From: Janibacter melonis
Lineage (GTDB): Bacteria; Actinomycetota; Actinomycetes; Actinomycetales; Dermatophilaceae
Reading direction: 5' to 3'
DNA length: 64,000 bases
Assembly: GCF_020567375.1 (NCBI RefSeq)
Contig: NZ_JAJBZM010000001.1
Span: forward strand, 663,925-727,924
Of this stretch, positions 1-8,176 are shown piece after piece. Each line of letters starts with the position of its first letter. Position 1 is the stretch's first letter. The notes beneath the pieces are model-generated. The model saw only the letters and a program-made list of their open reading frames with translations. It was not told the origin of the DNA and searched no databases. The translations under genes and the position numbers were made by a program.

Positions 1-465
1 GACGATCGGGTCGTCGTCGGTGCGGTCGGCCGCGTGCAGCGGGATGCCCGCGAGGTCGAGCGCGGTGAGCATGTTCGTGTAGCCGAGCTCGGTCGAGAAG
101 GACAGCCCGAAGACGTCGAAGTCGCGCACCGCGCGGTGGCCGTCGACGCTCAGCTGGGGCACCTCGTGCTCGCGCATGAGGGCCTCCATGTCCGGCCACA
201 CCGCGTAGGTGCGCTCGGCGAGGGCGTCGTCGCGCTCGTTGAGCACCTCGTAGAGGATCATGACGCCCTGGTTGGGCACGCCCACCTCGTAGGCGTCGGG
301 GTACATGAGGCACCACCGGGTCGTGAGGTCCTCGCCGCCGGGGCCGCGTCCGCCGCAGTCCCAGTCCTTGACCGTGGAGTTCAGCTCGCCCCCGACGTAC
401 TGGATGGGCTTGCTGACCCGCTCGAGCAGCGGCTCGAGGTCGGCGAAACGAGACTGTCCAGACAT
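1..465 (-). CDS. TIGR03960-type B12-binding radical SAM protein, N-terminal part (runs off left edge)
   Basis: Only the first 155 codons are present; the gene continues beyond base 1. The protein starts MSGQSRFADLEPLLERVSKP and contains CLMYPDAYEVGVPNQGVMIL and a FGLSFSTELGYTNML stretch. These are typical of the N-terminal cobalamin-binding-like Rossmann region of the large TIGR03960 radical SAM proteins common in actinobacteria. The radical SAM CxxxCxxC motif would lie outside the window. ATG at 465 is preceded by TACCCT (positions 473-478) seven bases away and no clear Shine-Dalgarno, so the transcript may be leaderless. The substrate of this family is not known to me. It lies a long way from the cobalamin genes of this window and is not part of their operons. 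Confidence 0.75.
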   Translation of the reverse strand, partial: MSGQSRFADLEPLLERVSKPIQYVGGELNSTVKDWDCGGRGPGGEDLTTRWCLMYPDAYEVGVPNQGVMILYEVLNERDDALAERTYAVWPDMEALMREHEVPQLSVDGHRAVRDFDVFGLSFSTELGYTNMLTALDLAGIPLHAADRTDDDPIV

Positions 466-472
466 GGGTTCC

Positions 473-478
473 AGGGTA
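473..478 (-). promoter_or_regulatory. -10 box (TACCCT) of a likely leaderless transcript
   Basis: TACCCT on the minus strand ends 7 nt before the ATG of the radical SAM gene. A transcription start about 7 nt downstream would coincide with the start codon. No -35 is evident. This is one of ten similar arrangements in the window. Confidence 0.5.
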
Positions 479-583
479 GGTCCCGCCCGCCACCAGCCCA
501 AACGGCCGCCGACGAAGGGGTGTCGTCCCCCCTTCGCGCGGCGGGGAGCGGGGAGGGTGGCGCGGTACCTCCCTCCCCGTGAG

Positions 584-625
584 TCGAAGAAGGATCGTCA
601 CCTCGAGGTGACGATCCTTCTTCGA
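584..625. terminator. Perfect 42-nt palindrome, probable bidirectional terminator
   Basis: Bases 584-604 and 605-625 are exact reverse complements (21-bp arms, no spacer; the four central bases TCGA would form the loop). It lies just past the stop of the acyl-CoA ligase (minus strand, stop at 643) and upstream of the radical SAM gene. There is no T-run on either side, so it would be an intrinsic terminator without a U-tract, a type common in high-GC actinobacteria. Confidence 0.75.
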
Positions 626-642
626 ACCAGCGAGGGCGGGCG

Positions 643-2499
643 TCAGCCGGCGTACATGCCGTCGATGTCGCCCTTGAACTTGTCGGCGACGACGCGGCGG
701 CGCAGCTTCAGGCTCGGGGTGAGCTCGCCCTCCTCGACGGAGAGGTCGCGGCCGAGGATGGTGAACTTGCCGATCCGCTCCCACTTGTTGAGACCAGAGT
801 TCAGCTCGTCGACGTACCCCTGGACCATGTCGCGGGCCTGGGCCGAGGAGACGATCTCCTCGTACGACGCGTCGCCGAGGCCGTTGGCCTGCGCCCACGG
901 CTTGATCGCCTCCTCGTCGAGCGTGACCAGCGCGGTGACGAAGTGACGCCCCTCGCCGTGCACGAGCAGCTGCCCGACGTAGGGGCACAGGCCCTTGAAG
1001 GTCGACTCGACCTGCGAGGGGGCGACGTACTTGCCGTTGCTCGTCTTGAAGAGGTCCTTCTTGCGGTCGGTGATCCGCACGAAACCCCGCTCGTCGATCT
1101 CGCCGATGTCACCGCTGTGCAGCCAGCCGTCGGCGTCGAGCGTCTCGGCGGTCGCCTCGGGGTTGTCGTGGTAGCCCTGCATGACGCCCGGGCCGCGCAT
1201 GAGCACCTCGCCGTCCTCGGCGATGCGCACCTCGGTGCCGATGAGCGGCCAGCCGACGGTGCCGGTGCGCTGGGCGTACGGGCGGTTGACCGTGGCCGCA
1301 GAGCTCGTCTCCGTCATGCCGTAGCCCTCGAGGATGGTCAGGCCGGCGCCGTTGAACCACTGCGCGATGTCGGTGTTGAGCGCCGCCGAGCCGGAGATGA
1401 AGAAGCGGATGCGCCCGCCGAAGCGGTCCCGCACCTTCGACAGGACGAGCTTGTCGGCCACGGCCAGCTGGGCCTTCTGCACCGGGCTGAGCGAGCGCCC
1501 CTCCTGCTCGGCGTCGGCCCGGGCCCGGCCGAGGTCGGAGGCCCAGCGGAAAAGCTTGAGCTTGGCTCCCCCTTCGGCCTCCATGCCCAGGCTCACCCGG
1601 GCGTAGACCTTCTCGAAGATGCGCGGGGCGGCAGCCATGAAGGTCGGCCGGACGACCGCGAGGTTGTCGACGATCTTGTCGATCCGCCCGTCGACGGCGG
1701 TCGACATGCCGGTGGCAAGCGTGAGCATGAGCAGCTGCTTGCCGAAGACGTGGGCGAGCGGCAGCCACAGGTACTGCACGTCGTCCTGCGTCATCATCCC
1801 CGTCGCGGTCGTCGCCGCACCCTGGTAGGTCCACGCCGAGTGCAGCAGGCGCACGCCCTTCGGACGGCCGGTCGTGCCGGAGGTGTAGATGATCGTCGCG
1901 AGCGAGTCCGGGCCGGTGCCCTCGATGCGCTCGTCGACGACGCCGGGGGTGGCCTCGAGCACGGCCTGCCCGCGCTCCTCGAGCTCGTCGAGGGTCACGA
2001 CCCAGTCGTCGCGCTCGACGCCCTCGGGGTCGACGACGACGACCGTGCGCACGTCGGGGATGACCTCGCGGACCTCGCGCAGCTTGGCCACCTGCTCGGC
2101 GTCCTCGGCGATGACGACGACGGAGCCGGAGTTGTCGAGGATGTACGCGACGTCGTCGGCGATGGTCGTCGGGTAGATCGTCGTCGTCGCCGCACCGGCG
2201 GCCATGATCGCGAGGTCGCCGAGCACCCACTCGATGCGGGTGCTGCACGCGATCGCGACCCGCTCCTCGGCCTCGACCCCGAGGTCGACGAGACCGGCGG
2301 CGAGGCGCCACACGCGGTCGCCGAGCTGGGCCCACGTCATCTCGCCCCAGGCGACGCCCTCGGGGTAGCTGTAGGCGGCGCGGTCGGGGGTGGCGGCGAT
2401 CCGCTCGCGCAGCAGGTGGCCCACGCTCGGGGCCGGGTTCGCCAGCACAGCGGCGTCGTACGTCTCGTCACTGGGCAGGTTGACGTGGGTCGCGCTCAA
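643..2499 (-). CDS. Long-chain fatty acyl-CoA ligase (AMP-forming, FadD15-like)
   Basis: A 618-aa acyl-adenylate-forming enzyme that activates fatty acids to acyl-CoA with ATP. The P-loop-like signature TIIYTSGTTGRPKGV lies near residues 202-216, followed by GYGMTETSS and, near the C-terminus, the hinge/lysine region TDRKKDLFKTSNGKYVAPSQ. Length fits the approximately 600-residue long-chain ligases. I chose TTG at 2499 (LSATHVNLP) because GAGGAG lies 5-10 bases upstream; an in-frame upstream start would add 23 mostly Arg/Pro residues with no family support. It is transcribed away from rodA, with a terminator-like hairpin between them, so it is probably its own unit. Exact chain-length preference cannot be told. 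Confidence 0.88.
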   Translation of the reverse strand: MSATHVNLPSDETYDAAVLANPAPSVGHLLRERIAATPDRAAYSYPEGVAWGEMTWAQLGDRVWRLAAGLVDLGVEAEERVAIACSTRIEWVLGDLAIMAAGAATTTIYPTTIADDVAYILDNSGSVVVIAEDAEQVAKLREVREVIPDVRTVVVVDPEGVERDDWVVTLDELEERGQAVLEATPGVVDERIEGTGPDSLATIIYTSGTTGRPKGVRLLHSAWTYQGAATTATGMMTQDDVQYLWLPLAHVFGKQLLMLTLATGMSTAVDGRIDKIVDNLAVVRPTFMAAAPRIFEKVYARVSLGMEAEGGAKLKLFRWASDLGRARADAEQEGRSLSPVQKAQLAVADKLVLSKVRDRFGGRIRFFISGSAALNTDIAQWFNGAGLTILEGYGMTETSSAATVNRPYAQRTGTVGWPLIGTEVRIAEDGEVLMRGPGVMQGYHDNPEATAETLDADGWLHSGDIGEIDERGFVRITDRKKDLFKTSNGKYVAPSQVESTFKGLCPYVGQLLVHGEGRHFVTALVTLDEEAIKPWAQANGLGDASYEEIVSSAQARDMVQGYVDELNSGLNKWERIGKFTILGRDLSVEEGELTPSLKLRRRVVADKFKGDIDGMYAG

Positions 2500-2618
2500 C
2501 GGGGGCTCCTCGATAGCAGTCGGCCCCCGGCGCCGTCGACGGGGGTCTGTGGTGCACGACCTTCGCATCTGGAGGCGCCCCTGTCACGGGTTCGGGGTCG
2601 AAAGTTGTCGCGAGGTGA

Positions 2619-2649
2619 CCCGATCCGCCTCCGGGACAGCCGGATCGGG
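2619..2649 (-). terminator. Hairpin terminator after rodA
   Basis: Nine-base arms (2619-2627 and 2641-2649, CCCGATCCG/CGGATCGGG) around a 13-nt loop, immediately downstream of the rodA stop at 2652. There is no T-tract. It closes the rbfA-truB-ribF-rodA run. Confidence 0.6.
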
Positions 2650-2651
2650 GC

Positions 2652-3785
2652 TCAGCGCTCGCGCGGTGCGGCCGACACGACGAGCGCGACCGCGAGCCAG
2701 CAGGCGAACATCGAGCTGCCCCCGTAGCTGAGGAAGGGCAGCGGCAGCCCGGTGACCGGCATCACCCCGAGGTTCATCCCGACGTTCTCGACGACCTGCA
2801 CGCCGAACCACGTCGCGACGCCGACGCACACGAGCCGCCCGAAGTGGTCGGCCCGCGCGGCGGCGAGCCCGATCCGCGCGACGAGCAGGCCGTAGAGGGC
2901 GATGATCACCGCCCCGCCGAGGAAGCCGAGCTCCTCCCCCGCGACGGAGAAGACGAAGTCGGTCTCCTGGAAGGGGATCCGGCCCGACTGCGTGAGCTCG
3001 CCCGCCCCCAGGCCCGACCCGAGCAGCCCGCCCGAGCCGATCGCCTCGCGCACCTGCTGGGTCTGGTAGCCGATGCCGAGCGGGTCCGCGCTCGGGTCGA
3101 GGAAGGTCGTGAGGCGGTCGCGCTGGTAGCCGCTGAGCACCGGGGTGGTGAAGGCCGCGAGCACGGCCCCGCCGGCGACGAGCGCGAGACCGGCGAGCCA
3201 GGGCCACCTCGCCCCCGAGGCGACGAGCACCCCGACGGACAGCGCGAGCAGGACGAGGGCGGAGCCGAGGTCGGGCTGGGCGAGGACGAGCAGGACCGGC
3301 ACGCCGACGACGGCACCGGAGACGAGGACGTCGCGCGTCGTCGGCGCCCGGCCGCGCTCGGCGGCGTCGGCGAGGACCATCGGCAGGGCGACGCACAGCG
3401 CCACCTTCGCCAGCTCGGAGGGCTGGACGGAGAGCCCCACCGGCAGCTCGACCCAGGACCGCGAGCCGTTGACCGTCGAGCCGAGCGGGCCGAGGACGAC
3501 GACGAGCGCGGCGACGCTCAGCAGGTAGAGCACCGGCGCCAGCGCGCGCAGCGTGTGCCGGTCGAGCCGCAGGAGGGCCCCGGCCATGACGAGCCCGACG
3601 GCGAGGTTGACGAGGTGCTTGACGAAGACGGTGGAGCCCGCGTCGGCGCGCGTCGCCGAGCCCACGAGCAGGGCGCCGACGAGGCTGAGCACGAGCGCGG
3701 TGACGACGAGGACGACGTCGCCGCGCAGAAGCAGCTCGCGCACCCGCCCGCCCGGGCGCCGGTCGGTCGCGGTCGGGCTCATCAC
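2652..3785 (-). CDS. rodA: SEDS-family peptidoglycan glycosyltransferase, RodA-like
   Basis: A 377-residue polytopic membrane protein with about ten hydrophobic segments, belonging to the FtsW/RodA/SpoVE (SEDS) lipid II polymerases. It shows the family hallmarks GYQRDRLTTFLDPSADPLG, an AIGSGGLLGSGLGAG loop, IPFQETDFVFSVAGEELGF and PFLSYGGSS. The first two of these match RodA better than FtsW. Start is GTG at 3785, directly followed by ATG at 3782; neither has a strong ribosome site, but ribF ends only 13 bases upstream, so translational coupling is likely. No penicillin-binding partner is adjacent. Assignment to RodA versus another SEDS paralogue is uncertain. Confidence 0.8.
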   Translation of the reverse strand: MMSPTATDRRPGGRVRELLLRGDVVLVVTALVLSLVGALLVGSATRADAGSTVFVKHLVNLAVGLVMAGALLRLDRHTLRALAPVLYLLSVAALVVVLGPLGSTVNGSRSWVELPVGLSVQPSELAKVALCVALPMVLADAAERGRAPTTRDVLVSGAVVGVPVLLVLAQPDLGSALVLLALSVGVLVASGARWPWLAGLALVAGGAVLAAFTTPVLSGYQRDRLTTFLDPSADPLGIGYQTQQVREAIGSGGLLGSGLGAGELTQSGRIPFQETDFVFSVAGEELGFLGGAVIIALYGLLVARIGLAAARADHFGRLVCVGVATWFGVQVVENVGMNLGVMPVTGLPLPFLSYGGSSMFACWLAVALVVSAAPRER

Positions 3786-3798
3786 GCGGCCGCGACGA

Positions 3799-4758
3799 TC
3801 AGGGCGCGGTGACGCCGAGGACGGCGCGGGTGCGCTCGACGTCGGTGCTCATCGCGTCGAGCAGCTCGTCGACGGACGAGAAGCGCAGCGTCGGGCGGAT
3901 CCGCTCGACGAGCTCGACGCCGACCTGCTCGCCGTAGAGGTCGAGGTCGGTGCGGTCGAGGACGTAGGACTCGAGGACACGACGGACCCCGTCGAAGGTG
4001 GGGTTGGTGCCGACCGAGACGGCGGCGGGCAGGCGCCGGTCGGGGTGCCCCTCGGGCAGCCCGCGACGCACGAGCCAGCCGGCGTAGACGCCGTCGGCGG
4101 GCAGGATGCCCAGGCTGTCCTGGCTCATGTTCGCCGTCGGGTAGCCCAGCTCGCGCCCCCGGTGCTCGCCGTGGACGACCTCGCCGACGACCCGGTGCGG
4201 GCGGCCGAGGATCTCGCCGGCGGCCGCGACGTCGCCCTCGGCGAGGAGCCGGCGCACCGCGGAGGAGCTCCAGCGCTCGCCGTCGCCGACGTCGTCGATG
4301 ACGACGACCTCGAAGCCGTGCTGCTCGCCCAGGGTGCGCAGCAGGTCGACGTCGCCGGTGTAGCCCCGGCCGTACCCCTTCGTGTCCGCGCCGACGACGA
4401 GGCAGGTGGCCCCGAGACCCTCGACGAAGGTGGAGACGACGAAGTCCTCGGCGGTGGTCTGGGCGTACTCCCAGGTGAAGGGCACGACGAGGACGCCGTC
4501 GACGCCCAGCTCGCCGAGCAGCTCGTCGCGCAGCGCCCCGGGGGCGATGAGCTCGGGCGCCCGCTCGGGGTGCAGGACCTCGACGGGGTGGGGGTCGAAG
4601 GTCACCGTGACGGTCGGCAGACCGCGCTCACGACCCTCCGCGAGGAGCCGGTCGAGGATCGCGCGGTGGCCGCGGTGGACGCCGTCGAAGTTGCCGAAGG
4701 TCGCCACGCACGGACGCAGGGCGTCCGGGGTGGCCTCGGGAGTGGTCCATCGCTGCAC
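3799..4758 (-). CDS. ribF: Bifunctional riboflavin kinase / FAD synthetase
   Basis: A 319-aa cytoplasmic enzyme making FMN then FAD. The N-terminal FAD synthetase domain has the nucleotidyltransferase motif FGNFDGVHRGH near residue 20 and VTFDPHP. The C-terminal flavokinase domain has GRPHRVVGEVVHGEHRGRELGYPTANM and a SYVLDRTDLDLYGE segment. Start GTG at 4758 is supported by a -10 box TAGAGT (4767-4772) eight bases upstream, implying a leaderless start even though truB lies only 50 bases upstream. The truB-ribF order is the usual actinobacterial arrangement. Confidence 0.93.
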   Translation of the reverse strand: MQRWTTPEATPDALRPCVATFGNFDGVHRGHRAILDRLLAEGRERGLPTVTVTFDPHPVEVLHPERAPELIAPGALRDELLGELGVDGVLVVPFTWEYAQTTAEDFVVSTFVEGLGATCLVVGADTKGYGRGYTGDVDLLRTLGEQHGFEVVVIDDVGDGERWSSSAVRRLLAEGDVAAAGEILGRPHRVVGEVVHGEHRGRELGYPTANMSQDSLGILPADGVYAGWLVRRGLPEGHPDRRLPAAVSVGTNPTFDGVRRVLESYVLDRTDLDLYGEQVGVELVERIRPTLRFSSVDELLDAMSTDVERTRAVLGVTAP

Positions 4759-4766
4759 AGCAGCAC

Positions 4767-4772
4767 ACTCTA
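4767..4772 (-). promoter_or_regulatory. -10 box (TAGAGT) of likely leaderless ribF transcript
   Basis: TAGAGT on the minus strand with an 8-nt gap to the GTG of ribF. It fits the TAnnnT-(6-8 nt)-start pattern repeated in this window. No -35 hexamer is recognised. Confidence 0.5.
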
Positions 4773-4808
4773 CGAAGTCGAGGGGCAGCACGCCGCGCCC
4801 GCCCGCCC

Positions 4809-5762
4809 TCAGCTGCCGGCCGGGGCGAGGACGACGTGCGCCCGCACCCTCGCGCCGGACTCGTCGAGCACCGCGACGAGGGTGCCGTCGGGCCCGATGG
4901 CCGCGACCGGCTCGGTGCGCCCGGGCTGCTCCGAGTCGATCCGCTGGCCGTACCCGAGGGCCCGGGCCTGGGCCTCGTCGAGCCGCCGCACGGCGAGCGA
5001 GGCGGCCGCCGCGTCGGCGAGCGGGACGAGGGGCATGCTCGCCTCGAGGTCCTCGGCACGCGCGGTGAGCTCGGCGAGGTCCTCCGCGTCGTCGAGGTGG
5101 TAGCCGCCGACGCGGGTGCGGGTGAGGGCGGTGAGGTGGCCCCCGACCCCGAGCGCCTCGCCGAGGTCGCGGGCCAGCGCACGGATGTAGGTGCCCGAGG
5201 AGACGACGGCGCGCACGTCGAGGTCGACGACGGCGGTGCCGTTGTCGGCGGTCGCAGCACGGCGGTCGAGGACGACGAGCTCGGAGACCGTCACCGGGCG
5301 AGCCGGCAGGTCGACCTGCTCGCCGGAGCGCACCCGGGCGTAGGACCGCTCGCCGTCGACCTTGATCGCGCTCACGGAGCTCGGCACCTGCTCGATGTCG
5401 CCGGTGAGGGCCGCGACCCCCTGCGCGACCGCGTCGTCGGTCACCGCGGCGGCGTCGACGCTCGCGGTGACCTCGCCCTCGGCGTCGTCGGTGACCGTGC
5501 GCTGCCCGAGCCGGATCGTCGCCGTGTACTCCTTGTCGCACCCGACGAGGAAGGTCAGCAGCTTCGTCCCGCGCCCGACGCCGATGACGAGCACGCCGGT
5601 GGCCATGGGGTCGAGCGTGCCGGCGTGTCCGACCTTGCGGGTGCCGTACAGCCCGCGGCAGCGGGCGACGACGTCATGGCTGGTCCAGCCCGCCGGCTTG
5701 TCGAGGACGACGAGACCGTCGCCGGCGAAGGGGCGACGCGGGCGCGAGGCGGGGCGGCTCAC
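4809..5762 (-). CDS. truB: tRNA pseudouridine(55) synthase
   Basis: A 317-aa TruB, converting U55 of the T-loop to pseudouridine. Motif I LVVLDKPAGWTSHDVV lies near residue 17, and the catalytic-aspartate motif HAGTLDPMATGVLV near residue 46. A KEYTATIRLGQRT segment and a C-terminal PUA-like tail follow. The GTG start at 5762 overlaps the rbfA stop by four bases (GTGA), showing translational coupling within an rbfA-truB pair. Confidence 0.95.
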   Translation of the reverse strand: MSRPASRPRRPFAGDGLVVLDKPAGWTSHDVVARCRGLYGTRKVGHAGTLDPMATGVLVIGVGRGTKLLTFLVGCDKEYTATIRLGQRTVTDDAEGEVTASVDAAAVTDDAVAQGVAALTGDIEQVPSSVSAIKVDGERSYARVRSGEQVDLPARPVTVSELVVLDRRAATADNGTAVVDLDVRAVVSSGTYIRALARDLGEALGVGGHLTALTRTRVGGYHLDDAEDLAELTARAEDLEASMPLVPLADAAAASLAVRRLDEAQARALGYGQRIDSEQPGRTEPVAAIGPDGTLVAVLDESGARVRAHVVLAPAGS

Positions 5763-6202
5763 CCTTCGCTCTGGTCCGCGTCCTCGCGGGGCTTCTTGTA
5801 CGGGTCGGGCTCGCCCGCGTACTGCGCGCCGGTCGCGCTCTGCGCGAGCTGCTCGTCGCGCTCGCGGGTCTGGCGCAGCACGTCGTCGAGGTGCGACGCG
5901 GTCTCGGGCAGCGCGTCGGGGATGAGCTCGAGGGTCGGGGTGAGCCGGATGCCCAGCTGGCGGCCGACGAAGGAGCGCAGCTTGCCCTGGTTGGCCTCGA
6001 GGACACGTCCGCTGCGCTCGCGCTGGGCGTCGTCGCCGAAGACGGTGTAGAAGACCGAGGCGTGCTGGAGGTCGCCGGTGACACGGACGTCGGTGATCGT
6101 CACGAAGCCGAGGTCGGGGTCCTTGACGATCGACTCGAGGTTGCCGGCGATGACCTCCTTGATGCGGTCGGCGATCTTGCGGGCGCGGGCCGGGTCAGCC
6201 AT
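5759..6202 (-). CDS. rbfA: 30S ribosome-binding factor A
   Basis: A 147-aa KH-type ribosome maturation factor needed late in 30S assembly. It begins MADPARARKIADRIKEVIAG and carries the signature DPDLGFVTITDVRVTGDLQHA with the SVFYTVFGDD strand. ATG at 6202 has an excellent GGAGGT Shine-Dalgarno upstream. An in-frame upstream extension exists but has no ribosome site and no family similarity. In most actinobacteria rbfA follows infB directly; here nearly 4 kb of other genes separates them. Confidence 0.95.
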   Translation of the reverse strand: MADPARARKIADRIKEVIAGNLESIVKDPDLGFVTITDVRVTGDLQHASVFYTVFGDDAQRERSGRVLEANQGKLRSFVGRQLGIRLTPTLELIPDALPETASHLDDVLRQTRERDEQLAQSATGAQYAGEPDPYKKPREDADQSEG

Positions 6203-6272
6203 GAGGGCACCTCCGTGAGTCGGGACAGGACGAGGACACGGTATGCGATCGCGCGTCCCGCACGGGCACCGG

Positions 6273-6752
6273 TCAGTAGTCGCCCGGGACGTCGTAGAGG
6301 CCCGGGATGGTGCCGAGCAGGCCGGCGACGAAGGCGGCCGCCACGAGGAGCAGCCCGGTGCCGCCGAGCACGGCCCCCGCGACGAGGAGCGGGCGGTGGC
6401 GCGAGTCCTCGGCCCCGCGTGCCTGGGTGAGGCCGACGACGGCGGCGACGAGCGCCGCGACGGGGAAGATCCAGCCGATGAACCAGCAGCAGCAGGACGC
6501 GGGGATGCCGACGATGCCGAAGACGATCGAGACGATGCCGAGGATCTGCGGGGCCGGGGTGCCCGGGCTCTGCGCGCCGCCGGCTTGGGCGTAGGGGGTG
6601 CCGGGCACGTGCTGCGCCCCGTACGGGACCGGTGGGTGGGCCGCACGGGGAGGCACCTCCGGGTACGGCACGTCCGGGCGCGCCGGTCGGCCGTCGCCCG
6701 GGACCCCGCCGGGCTCTCCCGGCCCGGGCGGTGGCGGCGGTGGTGTCGTCAT
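6273..6752 (-). CDS. Pro-rich DUF4190-like membrane protein (paralogue 1)
   Basis: A 159-aa protein with a long Pro/Gly-rich N-terminus (MTTPPPPPPGPGEPGG and onward to about residue 65), then two hydrophobic segments separated by a short polar stretch (TQARGAEDSRHR). The first hydrophobic segment holds the triplet CCCWF. The layout resembles small DUF4190-type actinobacterial membrane proteins with a proline-rich cytoplasmic tail. ATG at 6752 follows GGGGGAG. The neighbouring gene (6840-7379) has the same architecture and a matching CCCW, so the two are tandem paralogues. Function unknown. Confidence 0.75.
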   Translation of the reverse strand: MTTPPPPPPGPGEPGGVPGDGRPARPDVPYPEVPPRAAHPPVPYGAQHVPGTPYAQAGGAQSPGTPAPQILGIVSIVFGIVGIPASCCCWFIGWIFPVAALVAAVVGLTQARGAEDSRHRPLLVAGAVLGGTGLLLVAAAFVAGLLGTIPGLYDVPGDY

Positions 6753-6839
6753 GTGCTCCCCCGTCTCAGGTGACGACGCGCCCCGCCCGCGGGAGCGGAC
6801 GGGGCGCGTCGACGAGCAGCCGCAGGTGGCGGCAGCCGC

Positions 6840-7379
6840 TCAGTAGTTGTACGTGGCGTTGAGGTCGATGACCCCGGCGGCGACGAGGATCCAGTACAGG
6901 ACCGCGATGACCAGGCCGAGGGCACCGGTGGCCAGACCGACGGTGATGAAGGTCTTGAGGTCCGGGCGCGGGTGGGTCTTGGTCTGGTTACGGGCGATGA
7001 AGCCCGTGACGAGCGCGACGATCGGGAAGATCGGCAGGGCCCAGCAGCAGCACAGGACGACACCGACGATGCCGAAGCCCATCGAGACGAGGGCGAGGAT
7101 CTTCGTCGAGTCGCTGCCGGACTTCGGGGCGCCGTACTGGTTCGGCGCGCTGCCGTAGGGGTTGCCCTGCGGGGCGCCGGGACCGGAGCTGCCGTAGGAG
7201 GCGCCCGGGGCGCTCGGGTAGGACGAGCCGGAGGGGCCGGACGGGGGCGGGGTGGAGCCGGAGCCGGGCGTCGAGCCCGAGCCGGGCGTCGAGCCCGAGC
7301 CCGAGGGGTACGGCGACGAGCCGGTCGGGTCGTAGGGCTGATTGCCGCCGCTGCCGGGCGGAGGAGGAGGCGTGGTCAC
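6840..7379 (-). CDS. Pro/Ser/Gly-rich DUF4190-like membrane protein (paralogue 2)
   Basis: A 179-aa protein starting MTTPPPPPGSGG. A low-complexity region follows, with three tandem SGSTPG-type repeats encoded by directly repeated DNA near 7257-7300, then two hydrophobic segments with VVLCCCWALPIFP in the first. A TKTHPRPDLK loop separates the segments and NATYNY ends the protein. GTG at 7379 is chosen because AGGGGA precedes it and because its sequence matches the start of paralogue 1; the longer in-frame extension to 8174 only mirrors the opposite-strand genes. Function unknown; likely a cell-envelope protein. Confidence 0.75.
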   Translation of the reverse strand: MTTPPPPPGSGGNQPYDPTGSSPYPSGSGSTPGSGSTPGSGSTPPPSGPSGSSYPSAPGASYGSSGPGAPQGNPYGSAPNQYGAPKSGSDSTKILALVSMGFGIVGVVLCCCWALPIFPIVALVTGFIARNQTKTHPRPDLKTFITVGLATGALGLVIAVLYWILVAAGVIDLNATYNY

Positions 7380-7499
7380 GAGGATCCCCTGAGAGGTGTT
7401 GACGGACACGGTCGGTCGTGCTGCCCGGAGTCTAGGGGCCCACCTGGCCCGGATCGGCGAAGAGCGCGGGCGGCGCGTCCCCCCCGCAGCCGGACCACC

Positions 7500-7505
7500 T
7501 AGCCT
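7500..7505 (+). promoter_or_regulatory. -10 box (TAGCCT) for the copper/peroxidase operon
   Basis: TAGCCT lies 7 nt before the ATG at 7513. GGGGG between them could also act as a weak ribosome site, but the spacing to the -10 fits a leaderless start. Confidence 0.45.
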
Positions 7506-7512
7506 GGGGGCC

Positions 7513-8079
7513 ATGACCACCGGACGGCTCCCCGTCGTGAGGGCCGTCCGCAGCCTGGCCCTCACGACGAGCGCTGTGGGTGCCGGGCTCCTCGCCCACT
7601 GGCACGCTGGCGGGACCACGCCCCACCCGGTCGCGCTGCTCGTCCTGCTCCTCGTGCTCACCGTGCCGGTGGCGCGGCTCAGCGCACGGCGGGTCTCCCC
7701 GGCCGTCGCGACCGTGGTGCTCGGCGCGGGCCAGGGTGCGATCCACCTGCTCGGCGCCCTGGGGGGCACCACCTCCTCGCACGCGTCGTCGCACGGCGGC
7801 CACGAGGTCGTGCACCTCGGGCCGCTGCCCGCCGGCTCGACCGACGGCGGCGGGCTGACCATGCTCGGGCTGCACCTCGTCGTCACGCTCGCCCTCGCTG
7901 CCCTGTGGTCGCGCGGCGAGCAGGCCCTCTTCGCCGTCGTGCGCCGGCTGCGCCCGCCGGCGCTCCCCCGCTGGTCGGTGCCAGGAGCACCGGCGGTGCT
8001 CGTCGCGGTCGTCGCGCCGCGAGCGCGCAGCCTGACCCGGTGGCACCCGAGCCGGGCCCCACCTCTCCCTGTGAGCTGA
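7513..8079 (+). CDS. Membrane protein with His-rich loop, possibly copper-related
   Basis: A 188-aa predicted membrane protein with about four hydrophobic segments (residues around 10-30, 35-55, 60-80 and 115-135). A histidine-rich external-looking loop (SSHASSHGGHEVVHLG, near residue 95-110) lies between segments three and four. I recognise no named family. It heads a plus-strand run with a PCu(A)C copper chaperone and a DyP peroxidase, and the histidines make metal handling plausible; this is inference from context. ATG at 7513 follows a -10-like TAGCCT. Confidence 0.65.
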   Translation: MTTGRLPVVRAVRSLALTTSAVGAGLLAHWHAGGTTPHPVALLVLLLVLTVPVARLSARRVSPAVATVVLGAGQGAIHLLGALGGTTSSHASSHGGHEVVHLGPLPAGSTDGGGLTMLGLHLVVTLALAALWSRGEQALFAVVRRLRPPALPRWSVPGAPAVLVAVVAPRARSLTRWHPSRAPPLPVS

Positions 8080-8176
8080 TCCCCCTTCGCGCCTCCCGGC
8101 GCACCACCGGACGCACCCCGTGCGCCCGGCCCTGCCCGCACGCCGCGGGCCCCATCGCTCACAGGAGAAGACACCC

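Noticed and set aside
943..2727. 594-codon plus-strand frame across the acyl-CoA ligase
   Set aside because: Antisense shadow: Arg/Asp/Gly/His-rich translation without domains, while the minus strand encodes a full ligase.
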